Notes under the pieces: model-generated
What the model was told of the DNA's origin: nothing
Databases searched by the model: none
What the model saw: only the letters and a program-made list of their open reading frames with translations
NCBI GenBank assembly: GCA_030150335.1
Contig: JASLGC010000135.1
Coordinates: 1-5,024, forward strand
Length of the DNA: 5,024 bases
Origin: Flavobacterium sp.
GTDB lineage: Bacteria > Bacteroidota > Bacteroidia > Flavobacteriales > Flavobacteriaceae
Direction: 5' to 3'
Translations under genes and position numbers: made by a program
Shown: positions 1 to 5,024 of the stretch, piece by piece
Numbering within the stretch: the stretch's first letter is position 1
Layout of the letters: each line of letters starts with the position of its first letter

Positions 1-1
1 T

Positions 2-745
2 TTGAATGTGGACTATGTCGTTGAAGCTACTGGTAAACGCAAAACATACGAATTACTTAAACAACATATAGACCAAGGCGCTAAGAGAGTAATCCTTTCT
101 GTTCCCCCTGAAGATAATATCATCAAGACTATCGTTTTAGGCGTAAACCAAGATATTCTAACAGGAGAAGAATTGATTATTTCCAATGCAAGTTGTACCA
201 CAAACAACGCTGCACCGATGGTAAAAGTTATCAAGGAATTATGTGGAATGGAACAAGCGTATATAACAACTGTTCACTCATACACCACAGACCAAAGTTT
301 GCATGACCAACCGCACAAAGATTTGCGCAGAGCAAGAGGTGCCGCACAATCAATTGTACCGACAACCACAGGTGCTGCAAAAGCCCTGACTAAGATATTC
401 CCAGAATATGAAGGGAAAATTGGTGGTGGAGGTATTCGAGTTCCTGTACCCGATGGTTCGTTAACAGATATTACATGTTACGTAAAAAGAGCGGTAACAA
501 TTGAAGAAATAAACACCGCATTTAAAAATGCTTCTGAAACACATTTGAAGGGAATCCTTGCATACACTGAAGACCCTATTGTTTCTGTAGATATCATTGG
601 CAATACAAACTCTTGCCTTTTTGATGCACAACTTACCTCTGTATTAGATAAGATGGTAAAAATAGTAGGCTGGTATGATAATGAAATCGGATACTCGTCA
701 AGATTAATAGACTTAATCACCTATTTTGACAGTATTAAAAAGTAA
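2..745 (+). CDS. gap: Glyceraldehyde-3-phosphate dehydrogenase, GapB/Gap2-like, 5'-truncated by window edge
   Basis: The product oxidises and phosphorylates glyceraldehyde-3-phosphate to 1,3-bisphosphoglycerate in the cytoplasm, or runs the reverse reaction. About 247 residues are visible. The reading frame is open at the left edge, so the first codon (TTG, really Leu) is internal. Roughly 85-90 residues of the NAD(P)-binding Rossmann domain are missing. Residue numbers here count from position 2: VDYVVEATGK near the start of the visible part, catalytic Cys65 in SNASCTTN, general-base His92 in TTVHSYT, the phosphate-site stretch PTTTGAAKA (120-128), RVPVPDGS, and the C-terminal WYDNEIGYS. The HKDLRRAR loop (about 105-112) resembles Bacillus GapB and cyanobacterial Gap2 rather than classical glycolytic GapA. 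That suggests a gluconeogenic or NADP-tolerant enzyme, but this is inference because the cofactor-selecting region is off the window. The gene faces yajC convergently and ends at a strong hairpin. The family is certain; the subtype is moderate. Confidence 0.96.
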   Translation: MNVDYVVEATGKRKTYELLKQHIDQGAKRVILSVPPEDNIIKTIVLGVNQDILTGEELIISNASCTTNNAAPMVKVIKELCGMEQAYITTVHSYTTDQSLHDQPHKDLRRARGAAQSIVPTTTGAAKALTKIFPEYEGKIGGGGIRVPVPDGSLTDITCYVKRAVTIEEINTAFKNASETHLKGILAYTEDPIVSVDIIGNTNSCLFDAQLTSVLDKMVKIVGWYDNEIGYSSRLIDLITYFDSIKK

Positions 746-769
746 GGCATTTACCTAAATAAAAAACAT

Positions 770-806
770 AAAAAAAGCTATTCAAGTTCATTGAATAGCT
801 TTTTTT
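770..806. terminator. Bidirectional intrinsic terminator between gap and yajC
   Basis: A perfect 16-bp inverted repeat (770-785 pairs with 791-806) surrounds a 5-nt loop, GTTCA. The core is AGCTATTCAA / TTGAATAGCT. A run of A precedes it and a run of seven T follows it, so RNA made from either strand forms the hairpin followed by a U-tract. It lies 25 nt after the gap stop and 24 nt beyond the yajC stop on the other strand, so it can end both convergent transcripts. Confidence 0.93.
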
Positions 807-829
807 GTATGATATAAAGACTAATTAAA

Positions 830-1105
830 TTAGTTTTTCTCGTTTAATTTTTGGCTCATCTCCATAGAAATTGAAGAACGCTCCATTTTAATTTTACCTG
901 CCATTGTCTCTAAAACAACAGTAGTATCTGTTAACTCAGCAATTTTTCCATGAATACCTGACTTAGTTATTACACGGTCTCCTACTTTAATATTTGCTTC
1001 GTATTCTTTCTCTTTTTTCGCTCTTTTTTGTTGTGGGCGAATCATTAAGAAATAAATTACCGCAAACATTAAGATAATAGGTAAAAACTGTTGTAATTGT
1101 TCCAT
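830..1105 (-). CDS. yajC: YajC, Sec translocase auxiliary subunit
   Basis: This is a 91-residue inner-membrane protein of the YajC family, which associates with SecDF-YidC and the SecYEG preprotein translocase. One N-terminal transmembrane helix (about residues 7-23, FLPIILMFAVIYFLMIR) is followed by the family hallmark RPQQKRAKKEKE, a positively charged cytoplasmic edge. A small soluble domain follows, with VGDRVITKSGIHGKI (about 42-56) and a beta-rich tail. The length is typical. The ATG at 1105 is the obvious start because the hydrophobic helix begins right after it. The leader is A-rich (TTAAAAATTAAAAACA) with no Shine-Dalgarno, as is usual in Bacteroidetes. It is the last gene of the nusB operon in this window, 25 nt after the lipoprotein stop. 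No secD or secF is adjacent, unlike in Proteobacteria. Confidence 0.96.
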   Translation of the reverse strand: MEQLQQFLPIILMFAVIYFLMIRPQQKRAKKEKEYEANIKVGDRVITKSGIHGKIAELTDTTVVLETMAGKIKMERSSISMEMSQKLNEKN

Positions 1106-1130
1106 TGTTTTTAATTTTTAAGTTAGTTTT

Positions 1131-1580
1131 TTATTCGTTACGAGCAGCAACATTAGCTTTAATTGACAAAATTTCTTCTCCCTTTTCAGTATTCGTAACT
1201 AACGTTACAGTCTTCATTTGTTGCCCTTGAGCACCTGTTTGAAATCTAACTTTCAACTTTGAAGTTTCACCTGGTTTAATAGGTGTTTTTTGATACTCAG
1301 GAACTGTACATCCACATGAAGCAGATGCATTAATAATAATCAAATCTGCATCTCCCTCGTTCTTTAATTCAAACTCAGTTGTTACAGCCTCATTATTTTC
1401 AATATTTCCAAAATCGTGAACCACTCTATCAAAAGAGACTTTAGGATAAGCTCCTGCTGTCTTATTTGCTGCTACGACTTCTGCTACCTTGTCTTGGTCA
1501 ATTCGACTTGAAGCGTCTGTATCTTTACATGATACAGCTACAAAAGCCAAACCTAAAGTTAATAATATCGCTTTTTTCAT
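1131..1580 (-). CDS. DUF1573 lipoprotein
   Basis: This is a 149-residue predicted exported lipoprotein. The N-terminus is a classic type II signal: MKK, a hydrophobic stretch (residues 4-16), then VAVSC with the lipidated Cys at residue 18, followed by KDTDASS. Mature residues 18-45 look like a flexible linker. From about residue 47 a single DUF1573 domain runs to the end. It has VSFDRVVHDFGNI, then FELKNEGDADLII, the hallmark SASCGCTVPEY (Cys89 and Cys91), then PIKPGETSKLKVRF and a final beta strand. The Ig-like beta-sandwich fold is inferred from the pattern. The biochemical function of the family is not established, and the conserved CGC pair might be redox-active or bind metal. It sits between nusB and yajC with 22- and 25-nt gaps, so it is cotranscribed. 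Acidic or Asn residues after Cys18 do not clearly predict which membrane it is sorted to. Confidence 0.9.
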   Translation of the reverse strand: MKKAILLTLGLAFVAVSCKDTDASSRIDQDKVAEVVAANKTAGAYPKVSFDRVVHDFGNIENNEAVTTEFELKNEGDADLIIINASASCGCTVPEYQKTPIKPGETSKLKVRFQTGAQGQQMKTVTLVTNTEKGEEILSIKANVAARNE

Positions 1581-1602
1581 AATCTTTTTACTTTTGTATA
1601 AA

Positions 1603-2544
1603 CTACATTAGACCTTTACCGATCTTATTTAATTTATCTTCCTCTTGGTAAGATTTAGAAATATTATCTAAAACTCCGTTGATAAATATACTACTTTTTG
1701 GTGTAGAATATTCTTTCGCAATCTCTAAATATTCATTAATACTTACTTTTACAGGAATAGATGGGAATTTCAAAAACTCGCAAATAGCCATTTTCAAAAT
1801 GATAGTATCTATTTCAGCAATACGCTCAGGGTCCCAATTAGGTGTTTTATCTTCAAACTCTTTGCTTAATTCAGTGAAATTAAGAATCGTTTTTCTATAC
1901 AAATTGACTGCAAACTCTTTGTCCTCGCTATCTTTATAGATTTTAGGAACAAAAATCTGAAAATCGCTTTCTTTCAATTGACGTAATTGCTTTTGAATCA
2001 TTGTATTTACCAATGGTAAATCGTCTAACCAAGTAAGTTTACTGTCTTCTAAGAAAGAATAGATTTTCTCGTTTGGAGCAATAACATTTGTAAAAATATC
2101 CACTACAAATTGACGGTCGTCTTTAAATGTAACTTCTTTTTTACTCATATAAGCTTTGTAGAATTCACTTTCTTTCACTTCATCTAATAACATTTGGATG
2201 TAGTGATCGTAAACTTGCCAATCAGTAATTCCTTTCTCTTCTATTTTTGTAGTAACAGATACAGAATTTCCTAACAAATTCAATACAGTATTCTCGATAA
2301 GACGTCTGTTGGGATTTCTTTCTTCTTGTGTAGCTAAATGTTTCTTTTGAGCAAGTGAAACATATTCTTCTTCTTTTTTTCTAATCTCTATTAAAGAACT
2401 TAGCATTAATAAGTATAAATCTTGTATACTTTCAATGCTGTGGATTAGAAACTTTTCTCCTGACTGAACCTGTTCAGAATTACTTTGTTGCATCGCATAA
2501 AGCGTTTGCATAACCTTTATACGAATGTGTCTGCGGTTTAACAT
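1603..2544 (-). CDS. nusB: NusB, transcription antitermination factor (long Bacteroidetes form)
   Basis: NusB, with NusE (S10), binds boxA RNA and supports rRNA antitermination. At 313 residues this form is about twice the classical ~140. The N-terminus MLNRRHIRIKVMQTLYAMQQ matches the family's Arg-rich first helix. The classic C-terminal half is at about 245-296: LKMAICEFLKFPSIPVKVSINEYLEIAKEYS, then SSIFINGVLDNI. Between them is a long, mostly helical, charged insertion (about 30-240), including a Lys/Glu-rich segment near 55-80. I chose ATG at 2544 over an in-frame TTG at 2595 for two reasons. The protein motif begins exactly at 2544, and 2595 lies inside the promoter -7 box, so it would not be transcribed. 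It is the first gene of an operon with the DUF1573 lipoprotein and yajC. The leader is about 45 nt, A-rich, without Shine-Dalgarno. Confidence 0.95.
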   Translation of the reverse strand: MLNRRHIRIKVMQTLYAMQQSNSEQVQSGEKFLIHSIESIQDLYLLMLSSLIEIRKKEEEYVSLAQKKHLATQEERNPNRRLIENTVLNLLGNSVSVTTKIEEKGITDWQVYDHYIQMLLDEVKESEFYKAYMSKKEVTFKDDRQFVVDIFTNVIAPNEKIYSFLEDSKLTWLDDLPLVNTMIQKQLRQLKESDFQIFVPKIYKDSEDKEFAVNLYRKTILNFTELSKEFEDKTPNWDPERIAEIDTIILKMAICEFLKFPSIPVKVSINEYLEIAKEYSTPKSSIFINGVLDNISKSYQEEDKLNKIGKGLM

Positions 2545-2592
2545 GCTACTTAAGAACTTTTTTATTATTGGATTGTCGTTTGTATAACCGCG

Positions 2593-2621
2593 CAAAGGTA
2601 TAAAAATATACTTTTAATCAA
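2593..2621 (-). promoter_or_regulatory. Bacteroidetes-type sigma promoter of the nusB operon
   Basis: On the - strand a TTTG at 2622-2619 (containing the -33 TTG at 2621-2619) is followed after 18 nt by TACCTTTG at 2600-2593. This matches the Bacteroidetes consensus of TTG, a spacer of about 17-23 nt, then TAnnTTTG. The expected transcription start is near 2586-2590, about 45 nt before the nusB ATG. No other match to both boxes is seen on this strand of the intergenic region. Confidence 0.85.
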
Positions 2622-2636
2622 ATTAAAAATTTTGAT
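2617..2636. repeat. Short inverted repeat overlapping the nusB -33 box
   Basis: ATCAAA at 2617-2622 is mirrored by TTTGAT at 2631-2636 across an 8-nt A/T spacer, giving 6-bp perfect arms with dyad symmetry. One arm covers the -33 element of the nusB promoter and the other lies just upstream. That is a suitable position for a regulator-binding site, but in sequence this AT-rich a 6-bp dyad can arise by chance. Confidence 0.3.
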
Positions 2637-3022
2637 AAGAATTCATTTTAACGTTTCTTTTTCTTTCTAACATCCTCTTTTTTAATTAAAAACGATTATT
2701 TTATATAAACTTCTTAATATTTAGCATATCCATCTCCTCCTTATCTTACTCATATCACGACACTTGCCTCCTAAATATCTTAAAAATATCAAAGTAAGCA
2801 GCACTTCACACACTCAATCTTCCGACTACCTTTCGATATTCTACCGCAAAATAAGCCCTTTTTTCGAAAGAATGTCGAAGCGTACACTCTGCCTTGTCCT
2901 TACTTCTTACTATAAAACTACCCTTTTCTGATGCATTAATCTATTAAAAACAGCCTACAATTACTTTAAAACTCCAACTATAACACAATTACTTCCCCTT
3001 TCATTTTTTCAAAATCTTACAA
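2637..3022. other. Gene-poor, G-depleted intergenic stretch
   Basis: No protein gene with a credible start is visible on either strand. Within 2701-3000 I counted about 21 G and 81 C on the + strand, a far stronger strand asymmetry than in the flanking genes. The - strand is therefore purine-rich and has several mini-ORFs: 2623-2673 (16 codons), 2701-2733 and 2721-2753 (10 codons each), and a start-less open frame of 44 codons at 2806-2940. A 14-bp AT-only palindrome (TTTTTAATTAAAAA) sits at 2679-2692. No tRNA, repeat array or insertion-sequence end was recognised. It may simply be a spacer, or it may hold an untranslated RNA or decayed gene remnants. Confidence 0.6.
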
Positions 3023-3052
3023 TTTTTCTTCTATAATAAACCTTTATCTTTG
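3023..3052 (+). promoter_or_regulatory. Promoter of the ABC exporter gene
   Basis: TATCTTTG at 3045-3052 is a full match to the Bacteroidetes -7 box TAnnTTTG. The -33 position about 19-22 nt upstream is only T-rich (ATTTTTCTT around 3022-3030), without an exact TTG, so the site looks weaker than the nusB promoter. The start of transcription would fall near 3056-3060, giving a leader of about 70 nt before the ATG at 3130. Confidence 0.7.
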
Positions 3053-3061
3053 CATGAATTA

Positions 3062-3077
3062 GTAGTTAAACAACTAC
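3062..3077 (+). other. Small hairpin in the ABC exporter leader
   Basis: GTAGTT at 3062-3067 pairs with AACTAC at 3072-3077 around a 4-nt loop, AAAC, immediately after the predicted transcription start. A second, weaker 5-bp stem (TGCTT 3102-3106 with AAGCA 3113-3117) lies just before the start codon. No U-tract follows either, so these are not terminators. They might stabilise the 5' end or affect translation, or they could be chance. Confidence 0.3.
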
Positions 3078-3129
3078 AGAAGCAAAACAACAATATTACA
3101 TTGCTTTTATATAAGCACGTCAATTTATT

Positions 3130-4881
3130 ATGAGCGCATTAAGTCATTTAAATAAATACTTTTACAAATATAAAACTCGTTTTACAATCGGTGTTTTAAT
3201 TACAATTGTAGCACAAATATTCACTTTGTACACTCCTAAATTAGTAGGAGATTCGATTCGCGTGTTAGAACAAATGAATGTATTTGATAAAGAAGAGGTT
3301 ACTAAACTTCTTTTAAACAATATTCTTTGGATATTAATCACCACACTTATCGCTGGTTTCTTAACTTTTCTAATGCGTCAGACATTAATTGTAATGTCAA
3401 GACACGTAGAATTCGATTTAAAAAACGAGATTTTCAAACACTATGAAGTCCTTTCTCAGAATTTCTACAAGAGAAATAGAACTGGGGATTTAATGAATCG
3501 CATCAGTGAAGACGTTGGAAAAGTAAGACAATACGTAGGACCTGCTGTTATGTACTCTATCAATACGATTATTCGTTTTGCAGTAGTGCTTACCCAAATG
3601 TATCTGATTTCTCCACAACTGACATTTTACTCTTTATTGCCATTGCCTTTATTAGGGTACTATGTTTTTAAATTAAGCAGACAAATCAACCAACGTAGTT
3701 CTATTTTTCAAGCAAACTTATCTAAACTGACGACTTTCACTCAAGAAATGTTTTCTGGTGTTCGCGTGATTAAAGCATACTCTATCGAAAAAGAAAAGCA
3801 AGAAGAATTTAGAACACTAACGCAAGAGAGCAAGGAGAAATACTTGAGTTTAGCTAAATCAAGCGCGCTAATCGCTCCATTGATGATATTCCTAATCGGA
3901 TTGAGTAACTTGGTAGTAATTGCCGTAGGTGCACTTTTATTCTTTAAAGGAGAAATCCCGGATATCGGTATTATCGCTCAGTTTATATTATACATTAATA
4001 TGCTTACTTGGCCAGTGGCTTCACTTGGTTGGGTATCTACTATGATTCAAGAAGCAGAGGCTTCTCAGAAGAGAATTAATGAGTTCTTAAATGAGAAACC
4101 GGAGATTTACAATACCAACCCTAACCACACTACAGTAGAGGGTAAAATTGTTTTTGACAATGTTTCGTACACCTATGATGATACTGGTATTAAAGCATTA
4201 GACAATGTTTCGTTTACTTTAAACAAAGGGCAAACGTTGGCTATTTTAGGTAAAACTGGTTCTGGAAAATCAACATTGCTTACGCTTATTAGCAGAATGT
4301 ACGATGTAAGTGAAGGGCAAATTCTAATTGACGACACGCCAATTAAAGACTGTAATTTAGAGGACTTGAGAAATAGTATTGCTGTAGTTCCTCAAGATGC
4401 TTTCTTGTTTTCAGACTCTATTAGCAACAATATTCGCTTTGGAAAAGAAGATGCAACGGAAGAAGAAATCATTGAGGTTGCCAAAAAAGCAGCTGTTCAC
4501 GAAAATATCATCCAATTCAACGATGGCTATAACACAATTTTAGGAGAACGTGGATTAACACTTTCTGGAGGTCAAAAACAACGTGTATCAATTGCAAGAG
4601 CTCTTATTAAAAATGCTCCTGTACTTATATTGGATGACTCCCTTTCGGCTGTTGATACAGAAACGGAAGAAAGAATTTTACACAATTTAGAAAAACACAG
4701 TAAAGATATAACTACCTTAATTGTAACACATAGGGTATCTTCTGCAAAGAATGCTGACTTAATTATCGTATTAGATAATGGTAAAATTATAGAGCAGGGT
4801 TCGCACGAGGATCTAATCAAAAGTGAGGGGTACTATAATAAGTTGCATCAAAAACAATTAAATGAAAAAGAAATCTTATAA
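3130..4881 (+). CDS. ABC exporter half-transporter (membrane domain fused to ATPase), MdlA/YheI/BmrC-like
   Basis: This is a 583-residue inner-membrane protein of the multidrug/lipid exporter type, acting as a dimer. The membrane domain has six likely helices, at about 17-37, 65-85, 137-158, 160-181, 246-273 and 276-298. The ATPase domain (about 338-575) has all expected motifs: Walker A GKTGSGKST (374-382), Q-loop Gln422 in VVPQDAF, signature LSGGQKQR (478-485), Walker B VLILDD (498-503), D-loop SAVD (506-509) and H-loop His534 in VTHR. Position 503, normally the catalytic Glu, is Asp. LDDSLSAVDT resembles the MdlA/YheI/BmrC branch, whose members often pair with a second subunit, but no partner gene adjoins this one. 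Substrate cannot be told from sequence. The ATG at 3130 follows the promoter by about 70 nt with no Shine-Dalgarno. The gene is divergent from nusB. Confidence 0.96.
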   Translation: MSALSHLNKYFYKYKTRFTIGVLITIVAQIFTLYTPKLVGDSIRVLEQMNVFDKEEVTKLLLNNILWILITTLIAGFLTFLMRQTLIVMSRHVEFDLKNEIFKHYEVLSQNFYKRNRTGDLMNRISEDVGKVRQYVGPAVMYSINTIIRFAVVLTQMYLISPQLTFYSLLPLPLLGYYVFKLSRQINQRSSIFQANLSKLTTFTQEMFSGVRVIKAYSIEKEKQEEFRTLTQESKEKYLSLAKSSALIAPLMIFLIGLSNLVVIAVGALLFFKGEIPDIGIIAQFILYINMLTWPVASLGWVSTMIQEAEASQKRINEFLNEKPEIYNTNPNHTTVEGKIVFDNVSYTYDDTGIKALDNVSFTLNKGQTLAILGKTGSGKSTLLTLISRMYDVSEGQILIDDTPIKDCNLEDLRNSIAVVPQDAFLFSDSISNNIRFGKEDATEEEIIEVAKKAAVHENIIQFNDGYNTILGERGLTLSGGQKQRVSIARALIKNAPVLILDDSLSAVDTETEERILHNLEKHSKDITTLIVTHRVSSAKNADLIIVLDNGKIIEQGSHEDLIKSEGYYNKLHQKQLNEKEIL

Positions 4882-4885
4882 AAAG

Positions 4886-4916
4886 TTGGTTTATTAGGTT
4901 TTTTTTTAGACTTTTG
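4886..4916 (+). promoter_or_regulatory. Possible promoter of the DUF3276 gene
   Basis: TTG at 4886-4888 is followed after 20 nt by GACTTTTG at 4909-4916, which differs from the TAnnTTTG -7 consensus only in its first base. Transcription would start near 4920-4923, about 36 nt before the ATG. The spacing is right but the boxes are imperfect, and the gene may also be read through from the ABC gene, since only a T-tract (4899-4907) without a convincing hairpin lies between them. Confidence 0.35.
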
Positions 4917-4957
4917 AATGCTATATGAACAAATCAATTAATTGATAAGAAGGAATT

Positions 4958-5024
4958 ATGAGAGATAACGAAATGTTAGAAAAAGAGGAAATTTTCTCAA
5001 AAGTTTTAAGAGCAGGTAGAAGAA
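4958..5024 (+). CDS. DUF3276 / PUR-alpha-like nucleic-acid-binding protein, 3'-truncated by window edge
   Basis: Only the first 22 codons are inside the window. They start MRDNEMLEKE and continue EEIFSKVLRAGRR, the conserved opening of the small PUR family proteins (DUF3276) of Bacteroidetes, where IFSKxxRAGRR-type sequence starts the first beta strand of the PUR repeat. Family members bind single-stranded nucleic acids through a whirly-like fold; the role in this organism is unknown. The ATG at 4958 is preceded by a purine-rich AGAAGGA (4948-4954) with a 3-nt gap, one of the few Shine-Dalgarno-like leaders here. It lies 76 nt downstream of the ABC exporter on the same strand. The assignment rests on a short stretch, so it is good but not certain. 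Confidence 0.75.
   Translation, partial: MRDNEMLEKEEIFSKVLRAGRR

Noticed and set aside
13..234. Open frame on the - strand inside gap
   Set aside because: It lies wholly antisense to a gene with intact GAPDH motifs and encodes nothing recognisable.
478..720. Open frame of 80 codons on the - strand inside gap
   Set aside because: Antisense shadow of the well-conserved C-terminal part of GAPDH, with no domain signature.
1679..1939. Open frame of 86 codons on the + strand inside nusB
   Set aside because: It is antisense to the conserved NusB C-terminal half, has no promoter, and its translation shows no family motif.
2679..2692. 14-bp palindrome TTTTTAATTAAAAA
   Set aside because: Composed only of A and T in AT-rich DNA, so it is expected by chance and has no flanking half-sites.
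2596..3129. Mobile element, attachment site, tRNA or CRISPR in the intergenic region
   Set aside because: I searched for terminal inverted repeats, direct repeats, tRNA cloverleaf arms and regularly spaced repeats and found none.
3162..3344. Open frame on the - strand at the start of the ABC exporter
   Set aside because: It overlaps the first membrane helices on the other strand, and antisense of hydrophobic coding sequence often stays open.
4572..4820. Open frame on the - strand inside the ATPase domain
   Set aside because: Antisense to the signature, Walker B and H-loop coding region; no independent support.
4880..4908. Terminator after the ABC exporter
   Set aside because: There is a run of nine T at 4899-4907, but no GC-containing hairpin precedes it, only weak A/T pairing, so I do not call a terminator.

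Overview
The window looks like chromosomal DNA from a Bacteroidetes bacterium, most likely a Flavobacteriaceae member of the Flavobacterium/Myroides type. Four things suggest this: low GC; almost no Shine-Dalgarno sites, with A-rich leaders instead; promoters of the Bacteroidetes TTG / TAnnTTTG type; and the gene set (long-form NusB, DUF1573 lipoprotein, YajC, half-size ABC exporter, PUR-alpha-like DUF3276 protein). Assignment below family level is not supported.

Layout, left to right. (1) Positions 2-745, + strand: the C-terminal three quarters of a glyceraldehyde-3-phosphate dehydrogenase whose N-terminus lies off the left edge. (2) 770-806: a perfect A/T-flanked hairpin that can terminate transcription from both sides, between the convergent gap and yajC genes. 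(3) 830-2544, - strand: a compact operon read nusB -> DUF1573 lipoprotein -> yajC with 22- and 25-nt spacers, driven by a well-formed Bacteroidetes promoter at 2593-2621. (4) About 585 bp between the divergent nusB and ABC start codons, with no convincing gene. Its central part is strongly depleted in G on the + strand. It holds both divergent promoters and a small inverted repeat over the nusB -33 box. (5) 3130-4881, + strand: a 583-residue ABC exporter half-transporter (membrane domain plus ATPase). (6) 4958 to the right edge: the first 22 codons of a DUF3276/PUR-alpha-like nucleic-acid-binding protein, with its own possible promoter.

Functionally this is mostly housekeeping. NusB serves rRNA transcription antitermination, YajC serves the Sec translocase, the DUF1573 lipoprotein is an envelope protein of unknown role, the ABC protein is probably an exporter, and GAPDH serves central carbon metabolism. 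I found no mobile element, CRISPR array, tRNA or rRNA, and no clear new system. The points most worth checking are: the nusB start (an upstream TTG would sit inside the promoter), the Asp in place of the catalytic Glu in an ABC half-transporter with no partner gene beside it, the unusual GAPDH active-site neighbourhood, and the strand-skewed intergenic region with several mini-ORFs.
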